Origin: Branchiostoma lanceolatum
Lineage: Eukaryota; Chordata; Leptocardii; Amphioxiformes; Branchiostomatidae
Length of the DNA: 64,000 bases
Assembly (NCBI RefSeq): GCF_035083965.1
Contig: NC_089726.1
Span: 5,001 to 69,000, forward strand
Direction: 5' to 3'
The notes under the pieces: generated by a model
Told to the model about the DNA's origin: nothing
Databases searched by the model: none
The model's input: only the letters and a program-made list of their open reading frames with translations
Translations under genes and position numbers: made by a program
Shown here: positions 12,191 through 23,700 of the stretch, piece after piece
Layout of the letters: every line of letters starts with the position of its first letter
Numbering within the stretch: position 1 is the stretch's first letter

Positions 12191-12539
12191 CTACACTACC
12201 AAAAATGCCATTTCTTGTATTCTAGTTTTTTCTTACATACAGAAAAATATTACTTCATGCAAGCAAATTTTTCTGTATTCAAGAAAATGGTTTTGTCCAC
12301 GAATTAAGCAATTTTTTACTTACTGAACTTTTTCTTGTAGTAAGAAAATCTTTCTTATAAAAATGACCTTGGTTACTGCCGGAAAGTAATTCTTGCAGTA
12401 AGATTTTTTTTCTATTTATATTCTTGATTCAGACACATAGATCTGAGGTTCTTATACTAAGAATTAATTTCTCACTTAAAGGCTGGTATTCTGGACCAAA
12501 ACTTTACTGCCTAGAAATGGTTTCTTACTGCTAGCTTTT

Positions 12540-14545
12540 ATGTTCTTTCAAAAAGAATGCATAAGACCAAAATTCTTGATAGCAAGAACTAATTTCTTAT
12601 TTCTAAGATTTAGGTTCTTACACCAAGACTTCTTTTCTTATCTCAAGACCAAAATTCTTACTGCCAAGAAAGGTTTTCTTCCCTTTAAGTTTTATGTTCT
12701 TATAGCAAGAATACATTTCTCTTCTAAAGATCTAAAACTGCTTTCTTATTTTCAAGATTTAGGTCCTTACACTAAGAATATTTTCCTCACTTCAAGACCA
12801 AACATGCTTATTGCTGAGAAATGTTTTCTTACATCAAGAATCCTTTTCTCGCTTCAGGGGCAAAAATTATTATCGTCTAGAAATACTTTAGAGCTGATCT
12901 TCTTATACAAAGAATATTTTTCTTACCTCAAGAACATAATTCTTGCTGCCTAGAAAATGCTTTCTTACTTCTAAGATTGATCTTCTTACAATAAGCACAC
13001 TTTTCTTACATCAAGAGTAAAGATTGTTTATTGCCAAGAAATGTTTTCTTACTTCTAAGGTTAATATTCTTACATCAAGAGCACAATTCTTGCTACCAAG
13101 AAATGTTTGCTTACTTCTAAGATTAATCTTCTTACAACAAGAATACTTTTCTTATATCAAGAGCCCAATTCTTGCTACCAAGAAATGTATTCTTACTTCT
13201 AAGATTAATCTTCTTACTCCAAGAATACTTTTCTTATATCAAGAGCAGAATTCTTGCTACCAAGAAATGTTTGCTTACTTCTAAGATTGATCTTCTTACA
13301 ACAAGAATACTTTTCTTATATCAAGAGCACAATTCTTGCTGCCAAGAATTTTTTTCTTACTTATAAGATTAATATTCTTACACCAAGAATACTTTTCTTA
13401 CATCAAGAGCAGAATTCTTGCTGTCAATAAATGTTTGCTTACTTCTAAGATTGATCTTCTTACAACAAGAATACTTTTCTTATATCAAGAGCACAATTCT
13501 TGCTGCCAAGAATTTTTTTCTTACTTATAAGATTAATATTCTTACACCAAGAATACTTTTCTTACATCAAGAGCAGAATTCTTGCTGTCAAGAAATGTTT
13601 GCTTACTTCTAAGATTGATCTTCTTACAACAAGAATACTTTTCTTATATCAAGAGCCCAATTCTTGCTGCCAAGAAATGTATTCTTACTTCTAAGATTAA
13701 TCTTCTTACTCCAAGAATACTTTTCTTATATCAAGAGCAGAATTCTTGCTACCAAGAAATGTTTGCTTACTTCTAAGATTGATCTTCTTACAACAAGAAT
13801 ACTTTTCTTATATCAAGAGCACAATTCTTGCTACCAAGAAATGTATTCTTACTTCTAAGATTAATCTTCTTACTCCAAGAATACTTTTCTTATATCAAGA
13901 GCAGAATTCTTGCTACCAAGAAATGTTTGCTTACTTCTAAGATTGATCTTCTTACAACAAGAATACTTTTCTTATATCAAGAGCACAATTCTTGCTGCCA
14001 AGAATTTTTTTCTTACTTATAAGATTAATATTCTTACACCAAGAATACTTTTCTTACATCAAGAGCAGAATTCTTGCTGTCAATAAATGTTTGCTTACTT
14101 CTAAGATTGATCTTCTTACAACAAGAATACTTTTCTTATATCAAGAGCACAATTCTTGCTGCCAAGAATTTTTTTCTTACTTATAAGATTAATATTCTTA
14201 CACCAAGAATACTTTTCTTACATCAAGAGCAGAATTCTTGCTGTCAAGAAATGTTTGCTTACTTCTAAGATTAATCTTCTTACAACAAGAATACTTTTCT
14301 TATATCAAGAGCACAATTCTTGCTGCCAAGAATTTTTTTCTTACTTCTAAGATTAATATTCTTACACCAAGAATACTTTTCTTACACCAAGAGCACAATT
14401 CTTGCTGTCAAGAAATGTTTGCTTACTTCTAAGATTAATCTTCTTACAACAAGAATACTTATCTTACTTCAAGAACACAATTCTTGCTACCTAGAAATGT
14501 TTTCTTACTTGTAAGACTGATGTTCTTACAAGAAGAATCTCACTC
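12540..14545. repeat. 82-bp AT-rich satellite, about 24 copies
   Basis: Units of the type TTCTTGCTACCAAGAAATG ... TTTTCTTATATCAAGAG recur every 82 bp. Within each unit a roughly 20-bp sub-period alternates TTCTTR with AAGAA, so the DNA is full of short dyads. Copies come in a small number of alternating variants, and blocks of several units are themselves repeated (13250-13530 resembles 13910-14190), giving a higher-order structure. The unit length is not a multiple of three, so the 64-codon open frames starting every 82 bp are artefacts. Confidence 0.95.
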
Positions 14546-14559
14546 CAAGAGTTACAGTT

Positions 14560-15570
14560 AAAATGACATGTTGATGGCTTAATATTTCTGTAAATTGTGG
14601 ACTATGGTATAAAGAAATGTCATTGACAAAGCTTTACAGTGTATTTTTTCAAAAGTAATAGGTATAATTATATACATAATATACAATTTTGTTGTACAAA
14701 TACCAAAACTAATTTTGATACAAAGCCTACTGAAACTGAAAGAACATAAAGATTACAAACTGCTATGTAATTAACATGCTATATGATTTATCACATATGA
14801 TATATTTCATAATACATGTATATAATTCTTTATCGTCTTGGACGGTGGTATAGAGCAGCCTCATCAGACTTGTCAGTGTTAACAGATGATCATCTTCGAT
14901 TATGGAAACCAAACCCTTCAAGCCCATTTCTGTTGACAGTGGCATTCCCATTGGCATTCAAATGATCTTCCAACATCTGGGGGAAAAAATGAAGACTATG
15001 TCATTAATTTTTACTTTCTGAGTTGAGCTAACTAACTTCCAGCTTCTAGATGTGAAAGTTCCAATTGAAATGATTTCTTCACAAAACACATCATATGTTT
15101 TATCATTCTTTAACTTATCCTTATATATGTTTTCCAGAAACAATACGTTTAAAATAGTCCACCCCTCAGTGGTGGAATGTATGATCTTCCAATGTATGCG
15201 GATCGCTTTTTGATTAAAATCTATTAATTCGTCGGCCAAAAAGATGTTTCGAGTTGGACCCAAAGAGGCTATACTTATCATTATCTCTAATGCTTGATGC
15301 TTTTGATGATTAAACCATCCTGGGGCCCTTTAACTTCCTTTTTTTTAATATAATAAATAAAGTTGAGCTGATTTTCATACAGTCGGGTGGGGAGGGGGGC
15401 ACTTACCTTTTCCATACTGCTATCCAGTGTTTCCGTGCAAAATTTGGCATCTGCTGCAGGCTCAGACCATGATCCCCATCTTGTATAAAAAAAAATTATG
15501 TTCTCTTGTACCTGGGTTTTGACTTTGAAACCGACTTGAGTCTTCAATTAATACAAAATAGAACTAGAAG
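14560..15570 (-). other. Unique core of the TIR element with possible decayed coding segments
   Basis: The minus strand has three successive short open stretches (15547-15287, 15281-14958, 14957-14763), separated by sequence resembling splice sites (for example TTTTTCCCCCAG before 14975). The middle one, containing FLADELIDFNQKAIRIHWKII, has ordinary amino-acid composition. I recognise no family. This could be a captured host exon cluster or a decayed transposase. Two CCAAT boxes in opposite orientation (about 15645 and 15687) lie upstream of it on the minus strand, compatible with a promoter. Confidence 0.3.
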
Positions 15571-16721
15571 TTAACAGCGCTTGAAGGCATGAACTTCTCA
15601 GAGCTTTGGCCCTGCTGTCAACTGCCTGTAGCATTTGAATACACCAATCAGGAGTTAGGAAATGATCACATGGCAAGTGTTGCCATTGGTCAAAATTTTA
15701 TGCAGATATTTGCTAGAACAATCAAGATTTTTAAAGAAAATTTAACTTGGCTTCTATTTCCTGCAATAGCCTCATCTTAGCCAGGAAACAACCATTATAT
15801 TATACGAGTTCAAATAAAAATTTCAAAGTATTTCTTGTATTTCTTAAAGTATTATTATCAAGAAAAACAAGAATTTCCTTCCTCAAAGTTTCTTGATACG
15901 AAAAACAAGAACATTCAAGAATATAATTCTAGTTATGACTCGAACTTTGTCTTCTAGTTTAAATATCTTGAAAATTCTTGTTTTTCTAAGCAGGATACCT
16001 CAAGAAAGGCAAGAAGAAAATTCTTCTATTTTCTTAAACATCCCAAGAAAAACAAGACTTTCTTTCTCAAAGTTTCTGGATACAAAAATCAATAACATTC
16101 AAGAACATTATTCTAGTTATGACTCGAACTTTGTCATGTAGTTTAAATATCTTGAAAATTCTTGTTTTTCTAAGCAGGATACCTCAAGAAAGGCAAGAAG
16201 AAAATTCTTCTATTTTCTTAGATATCCCAAGAAAAACAGCAATTTCTTTCTCAAGGTTTCTTGATACGAAAATAAAGAACACTCAAGAATAAAATTCTAG
16301 TTGTTACTTGTTTTCATAATTTTGAATTCTTGTTTTTTCTTACTACCAGATAAAGAAGATAGGGGAGAGAAAAATTCTTGTATTTTCTTATACATGGCAA
16401 GAAATAGATTCTCCATACAAGAAAAACAAGAACTTTTAACTTGAATTTCTAGAAAATTCTTATGAGAGAAAGTCCTTTATAGAAATTATTTCTTTATTTA
16501 AGAAAAATAAGAAAATGTTTCTTGTTGTGAGAATTTACAAGACAAGATTCTTGGAATGGTCTCTTGTGCTTTTCTTATTTATTCTTATCATTTTCATGGA
16601 AGTTCTTCATTCAAGAAAATTTGTCCACGAATTAAGTAAAAACAAGAAAACTAGAAAAAACAAGAAAAATCATTTTTGGTAGTGTAGCAGGTTTCTTCAG
16701 TAACGGGTGCGTTTCTTTGTA

Positions 16722-16764
16722 TGTCTGTGTGTGTGTTCGTGTGTGTGTGTGTGTGTGTGTGTGT

Positions 16765-16799
<35 letters not shown>

Positions 16800-16850
16800 T
16801 CTGTGTGTGTGTTTGTGCGTCTGTCTGTTTGTGTGTCTGTGTAGCCTGAA
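16722..16850. repeat. (GT)n microsatellite
   Basis: An imperfect TG/GT dinucleotide run of about 120 bp, interrupted by TTCG and TCTC, just outside the right end of the TIR element. Confidence 0.95.
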
Positions 16851-17770
16851 CCAAACACACTGCAGCAAAAAAGACAAAGTATAGACTGAGGTACTTTTAG
16901 ACAAATTATTTCATTGGCTTCCTCATTACATCAATCCTCCCTACCACATATAAAAGGAAAGTTGAATCTTACAGGCAATGTCTTTCTTGGAAGGAATGAG
17001 CAGCTGCAGAACATCTGCTTCACTTTTGGCCCTGAATCCTACGTGTTTTATACATATGATTATTGTTCACTACATGTAGCTGTGCCCCACATGTTTAATA
17101 CATATGATTATTGTTAACTACATGTAGCTGTGCCCCACATGGGCTTTGCCAAACTCATTCTGCTTGTGGTAGTGAAGCTAAGGGGCCTTGCTGAGGTACC
17201 ATAATATTTCTTAAATACCTCCATTGTCCTTGTCATAGGAACCAGCTCAGCTCAAGTACAATATTTAGGCATGCATAGATATACCCATGCAACATATTTA
17301 CTGCACAGCCCAAACCACTAGTGCTCATTTGCGATCTTTGGAAAATCTCTTTTACTATGATTACAGAGGGTGGGAAGGGCTGCTTGGGAATAGGAGGGGG
17401 GGGGGGTGGTGCACATCATCAAGGCTGGGGTTACAATGCCCTGCATAACTCGTGTGGGGAGACCCCAGTGTTTGAAATGGTTTCCTCGAAGGAAATGTTG
17501 AATATCATCCACTGTTGCAACTGTACTGGTTCTGATTGGAGTCAACAACAGCAAGATTCAAGAATGGCCATATCCCAGTTTTAGGTAGGTAGGTAGTCGA
17601 CGTGCTTACGTGCAACGTGTAAGGGTTTTAGAGTACCCTTCCCCACGATGAAGGTCCTCCAGCTCAATGCTACCTCCCCGTCCACCCCCTACCCTTGGCC
17701 ACCCCTTCCCCCATCCCCACGCCCTCCCCCCTCTCCACCCCCCTCCCCCCTCTCCACCCCCCTCCCCCCA
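16851..17770. other. Spacer downstream of the DSTYK stop codon
   Basis: This contains a short direct duplication (ATACATATGATTATTGTT near 17050 and 17100), a G run at 17395, and a C-rich pyrimidine block at 17670-17770 next to the stop codon. It should hold the 3' untranslated region of the minus-strand kinase gene. The only poly(A)-like hexamer I noticed on that strand is ATTAAA near 17095, which is weak. No other gene was recognised. Confidence 0.4.
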
Positions 17771-20700
17771 CTAAGATCCGGGGATGGTTCCTGCTGAAGG
17801 GGCTTCATGACGACTCGTGAACCTGTCCATGATTCTCCTCAGCTGTGGTTGGACGTTGCCTAGCAATGGGCGTGCGGTCGGCTCCCTTGCCCAGCAGGCT
17901 GCCATCAGCGCCCAACACTCGTCATCAAACTGGGGCAGCCTTTCCGGACGGGCACCTACATATAAACAATAACAAACAAACAATACAGGTAAATAACATT
18001 GATACAGGTAGATAACATTGATACAGGTAAATAACATTGATACAGGTAAATAACATTGATACAGGTAAATAACATTGATACGGGTAAATAACATTGATAC
18101 AGGTAAATAACATTGATACAGGTAGATAACATTGATACAGGTAAATAACATTGATACAGGTAAATAACATTGATACGGGTAAATAACATCGACTTCAGAC
18201 TCGTCAACAAACTCAGGGAGCTGTTCTGCAGTCAACAATACAGGAGTATAAAAAATTATCATAAACACCGACCCTGATGCAACATGTACAGGTGAACAAA
18301 CAGTGACCTATCCCCTTAGCACTTGGGTACCGACAAGACAGATATCCTGACACGAGAATCAACCCTCACTCCAGCACTTTCCTTTTCCTACATCATAACA
18401 TTGAATCAACCCTCACTCCAGCACTTTCTTTCCCTGTCCTACATCATAACATTGAACCTGGACCGGTTGCTCAAGTGTTTCTGACGGAGTTCCAGAGATG
18501 GCCCTTACCTTTTCTGATGGAGTTCCAGAGATGGCCCTTACCTTTTCTGATGGAGTTCCAGAGATGGTCCTTACCTTTTCTGATGGAGTTCCAGAGATGG
18601 TCCTTACCTTTTCTGACAGAGTTCCAGAGATGGTCCTTACCTTTTCTGATGGAGTTCCAGAGATGGTCCTTACCTTTTCTGACGGAGTTCCAGAGATGGT
18701 CCTTACCTTTTCTGATGGAGTTCCAGAGATGGTCCTTACCTTTTCTGACGGAGTTCCAGAGGTGGTCCTTACCTTTTCTGATGGAGTTCCAGAGATGGTC
18801 CTTACCTTTTCTGACGGAGATCCATAGATGGCCCTTACCTTTTCTGATGGAGTTCCAGAGATGGCCCTTACCTTTTCTGATGGAGTTCCAGAGATGGTCC
18901 TTACCTTTTCTGATGGAGTTCCAAAAATGGCCCTTACCTTTTCTGACGGAGTTCCAGAGATGGCCCTTACCTTTTCGGACGGAGTTCCAGAGATGGTCCT
19001 TACCTTTTCTGACGGAGTTCAAGAGATGGTCCTTACCTTTTCTGACGGAGTTCCAGAGATGGTCCTTACCTTTTCTGACGGAGTTCCAGAGATGGTCCTT
19101 ACCTTTTCTGACGGAGTTCCAGAGATGGTCCTTACCTTTTCTGACGGAGTTCCAGAGATGGCCCTTACCTTTTCGGACGGAGTTCCAGAGATGGTCCTTA
19201 CCTTTTCTGACGGAGTTCCAGAGATGGTCCTTACCTTTTCTGACGGAGTTCCAGAGATGGTCCTTACCTTTTCGGACAGAGTTCCAGAGATGGTCCTTGC
19301 TGGCGCACTGCTCGAACACGTGCGGCAGTCGGACCGTTCCCGCGCAGACGTACCAGAACAGGATGCCGAACGCGTACACGTCCACGCTGCTGTCGTACTT
19401 CCCCGTGAACAGCTCCGGCGCCATGTGGATCGGAGTTCCCACGATGCTCCCGCTCATCATGGCTTCCGGCTTGCAGAACCCCAGGTCCGTAATCTTCCCG
19501 CGATTCTTCTTATCCAGCTGCAAAATAACAGAACAGTCTCACCCCAACAGTCTCATCCAACAGTCTCATCCAACAGTCTCATCCAACAGTCTCATCCCAA
19601 CAGTCTCATCCCAACAGCCTCATCCCAACAGTCGCATCCAAACAGTCTCATCCAACAGTCTCATCCCAACAGTCTCATCCAACAGTCTCATCCAACAGTC
19701 TCATCCAACAGTCTCATCCCAACAGCCTTATCCAACAGTCTCATCCCAACAGTCTCATCCAACAGTCTCATCCAACAGCCTCATCCAACAGTCTCATCCC
19801 AACAGTCTCATCCCAACAGCCTCATCCCAACAGTCGCATCCAAACAGTCTCATCCAACAGTCTCATCCCAACAGTCTCATCCAACAGTCTCATCCCAACA
19901 GCCTCATCCAACAGTCTCATCCAACAGTCTCACCCAACAGTCTCATCCCAACAGCCTCATCCCAACAGTCGCATCCAAACAGTCTCATCCAACAGTCTCA
20001 TCCCAACAGTCTCATCCCAACAGTCTCATCCAACAGTCTCATCCAACAGTCTCATCCAACAGTCTCATCCCAACAGCCTCATCCAACAGTCTCATCCCAA
20101 CAGTCTCATCCCAACAGTCTCATCCAACAGTCTCATCCCAACAGCCTCATCCAACAGCCTCATCCCAACAGTCTCATCCCAACAGCCTCATCACAACAGT
20201 CTCATCCAACAGTCTCATCCAACAGCCTCATCCAACAGTCTCATCCAACAGCCTCATCCAACAGTCTCATCCAACAGTCTCATCCAACAGTCTCATCCAA
20301 CAGTCTCATCCAACAGTCTCATCCCAACAGTCTCATCCAACAGTCTCATCCAACAGTCTCATCCAACAGTCTCATCCAACAGTCTCATCCAACAGTCTCA
20401 TCCAACAGTCTCATCCAACAGTCTCATCCCAACAGCCTCATCCAACAGTCTCATCCAACAGTCTCATCCAACAGTCTCATCCAACAGTCTCATCCAACAG
20501 TCTCATCCAACAGTCTCATCCAACAGTCTCATCCCAACAGCCTTATCCAACAGTCTCATCCAACAGCCTCATCCCAACAGTCTCATCCAACAGTCTCATC
20601 CAACAGTCTCATCCCAACAGTCTCATCCCAACAGTCTCATCCAACAGTCTCATCCAACAGTCTCATCCCAACAGTCTCATCCAACAGTCTCATCCAACAG

Positions 20701-23700
20701 TCTCATCCAACAGTCTCATCCAACAGTCTCATCCAACAGTCTCATCCAACAGTCTCATCCCAACAGCCTCATCCAACAGTCTCATCCAACAGTCTCATCC
20801 AACAGTCTCATCCAACAGTCTCATCCAACAGTCTCATCCAACAGTCTCATCCAACAGTCTCATCCCAACAGCCTTATCCAACAGTCTCATCCAACAGCCT
20901 CATCCCAACAATCTCATCCAACAGTCTCATCCAACAGTCTCATCCCAACAGTCTCATCCAACAGTCTCATCCAACAGTCTCATCCCAACAGTCTCATCCC
21001 AACAGTCTCATCCCAACAGTCTCATCCAACAGTCTCATCCAACAGTCTCATCCCAACAGTCTCACCCCAACAGTCTCATCCCAACAGCCTCATCCAACAG
21101 TCTCATCCCAACAGTCTCATCCAACAGTCTCATCCCAACAGTCTCATCCCAACAGTCGCATCCAACAGTCGCATCCCAACAGTCTCATCCCAACAGTCGC
21201 ATCCAACAGTCTCACCCCAACAGTCTCATCCAACAGTCTCATCCCAACAGTCTCATCCAACAGTCTCATCCCAACAGCCTCATCCAACAGTCTCATCCAA
21301 CAGTCTCATCCCAACAGTCTCATCCAACAGTCTCTTCCCAACAGTCTCATCCCAACAGTCTCATCCAACAGTCTCATCCAACAGTCTCATCCCAACAGTC
21401 TCATCCAACAGTCTCATCCCAACAGCCTCATCCAACAGTCTCATCCAACAGTCTCATCCCAACAGTCTCATCCAACAGTCTCATCCCAACAGTCTCATCC
21501 AACAGTCGTATCCAACAGTCGCATCCAACAGTCTCTTCCCCATGTAAGAACCCCCCCCCCATGTGTCACAACCCCTGGATGTACCAGACCCCCCCTGTAC
21601 CAGACCCCCCGTCCCAGACCCCCCTGTACCATCTACTCCCTGTCCCAGACCCCCCTCTATCAGACCCCCCTGTCCCAGACCCCCCTGTACCAACCAGCAC
21701 GTTCTTCAGCTTGATGTCCCTGTGCACCAGCCCCTGGCTGTACCAGACCCCCTGTCCCAGACCCCCCCCTGTCCCAGACCCCCCCCCCCCCTGTCCCAGA
21801 CCCCCTGTCCCAGACCCCCTGTCCCAGACCCCCCCTGTCCCAGACCCCCTGTACCCACCAGCACGTTCTTCAGCTTGATGTCCCTGTGCACCAGCCCCTG
21901 GCTGTACCAGACCCCCTGTACCAGACCCCCCTGTACCAGACCCCCCCTGTCCACAACCCCCCATGTACCAGACCCCTCCGTCCCAGACCCCCTGTACCCA
22001 CCAGCACGTTCTTCAGCTTGATGTCCCTGTGCACCAGCCCCTGGCTGTACCAGACCCCCTGTCCCAGACCCCCCCTGTACCAGACCCCCCCTGTCCCAGA
22101 CCCCCCTGTACCCACCAGCACGTTCTTCAGCTTGATGTCCCTGTGCACCAGCCCCTGGCTGTGCAGGTAGCGCATCCCCTCCACCACGTCCAGCGCCACC
22201 TGCAGCCGGCTCACCGCGTCAAGCCCGGCCTTGATGGCGGCGTAGAGGTCGCGCTGAAGCCTGTCCATCACCAGCAGCACGGCCGGGCTGCAGCCCCCGC
22301 CATAGCTGTGGTCGATCACCGAGCCTCGCAGCATCACGATCCTCTCGTGCTCAGGGATGGACCTGCAACACGTCAACAAAATGTCATCAGCAAAACCCTA
22401 ACCCTTACCCTAACGCTCACAGCATCACGATCCTCTCGCTAACACTAACGCTAACGCTTACACTAACAGTAACACTAACCCTTACGCTAACGCTAACACT
22501 AGCACTCCCAGCATCACGATCCTCTCGTGCTGAGGGATAGACCTGACACATGTCAACAGGACATGCCGTCAGCCTATGGGAACATGCCGTCAGCCTATGG
22601 GAACATGCCGTCAGCCTATGGGAACATGCCGTCAGCCTATGGGACAGCATTTAGGGGTCAATTACAGAGCAAAGCATGGCAAAGGTAACAAATTTTTACT
22701 AGAGTTTGGAAATGCACATTTTTTGTTCTCCTTGGAAAGCTGGACCTTTAGGCAGGTTTTTTTTTCTGGGGAAAATTTGCAAGGGGGGCAGATTGGTTGG
22801 TGTGAAGGGGTGTTTTGCCCTTGCACATTTGGAGTTTTAGACACATTTCAGTTAGGTGGGGCATTCTAAAGCTTCCTGAGGGGGAAAATAACCTTGTGCA
22901 CCATGAATGGGAACTCCAATATGAGACCTCGTGTGGTGAAACTCCAATATGAGACGTACCTTGTGTAGTGGAATTCCAGTGCCAGGTCGTTCCAGTGCTT
23001 CTCGTCTGGAGGCACAACAGATTTCACCGCGAGGGACGAGCGGCCAGACCAGCTGTCACACGCATACACCACCCCATACTGGCCGCGTCCGATCTCCCGC
23101 CCGAGCTGTGGCATTCCTGATAAACAAACAAACAAACAAGCTGTCACAGGCATACACAACCCTGTACTGGCCTCTCCCGATCTCCCTACTGAGCTGTGGC
23201 ATTCCTGATAAACAAACAAACAAACAAGCTGTCACAGGCATACACAACCCTGTACTAGCCGCGTCCGATCTCCTTACCGAGCTGTGGCATTCCTGATAAA
23301 CAAACAAACAAACAAGCTGTCACAGGCATACACCACCCCATACTGGCCGCGTCCGATCTCCCGCCCGAGCTGTGGCATTCCTGATCAACAAACAAACAAA
23401 CAAACAAGCTGTCACAGGCATACACAACCCTGTACTGGCCGCGTCCGATCTCCCTACTGAGCTGTGGCATTCCTGATAAACAAACAAACAAACAAGCTGT
23501 CACAGGCATACACCACCCCATACTGGCCGCGTCCGATCTCCCGCCAGAGCTGTGGCATTCCTGATCAACAAACAAACAAACAAACAAGCTGTCACAGGCA
23601 TACACAACCCCATACTGGCCGCGTCCGATCTCCCGCCCGAGCTGTGGCATTCCTGATAAACAAACAAACAAACAAGCTGTCACAGGCATACACCACCCCA

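Larger units (their letters stand above)
12194..16684. mobile_element. 4.5-kb terminal-inverted-repeat element flanked by TA, with internal satellite
   Basis: The left end reads TA-CACTACCAAAAATG (12192-12207) and the right end CATTTTTGGTAGTG-TA (16671-16686), a perfect 14-bp inverted repeat that continues with diverged similarity (TTTCTTG...CTAGTTTT). A flanking TA on both sides is compatible with a Tc1/mariner-type target duplication. TTGTCCACGAATTAAG also occurs near both ends in direct orientation. The interior holds an 82-bp satellite, a roughly 1-kb unique core, and further AAGAA/TTCTT-rich repeats (15800-16670). No transposase was recognised, so it would be non-autonomous. Confidence 0.7.

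Noticed and set aside
12540..14545. Series of 64-codon frames every 82 bp as a small-gene cluster
   Set aside because: They overlap out of phase and simply reflect the satellite period; no start or splice conservation beyond the repeat itself.
16632..16904. Histidine/threonine-rich short protein
   Set aside because: It is a translation of the GT microsatellite.
18475..21878. Plus-strand frames of about 1,000 codons opposite DSTYK
   Set aside because: They are antisense read-through of the 33-bp exon 10 array and the 13/14-bp minisatellite; no conserved protein, and DSTYK is clearly on the other strand.
22379..22520. Internal telomere (chromosome fusion scar)
   Set aside because: The CTAAC-type motifs are short, mixed (CTAACG, CTTACG, CTAACA) and lie among copies of the exon 9 start, so they look like intronic minisatellite rather than a fusion point.
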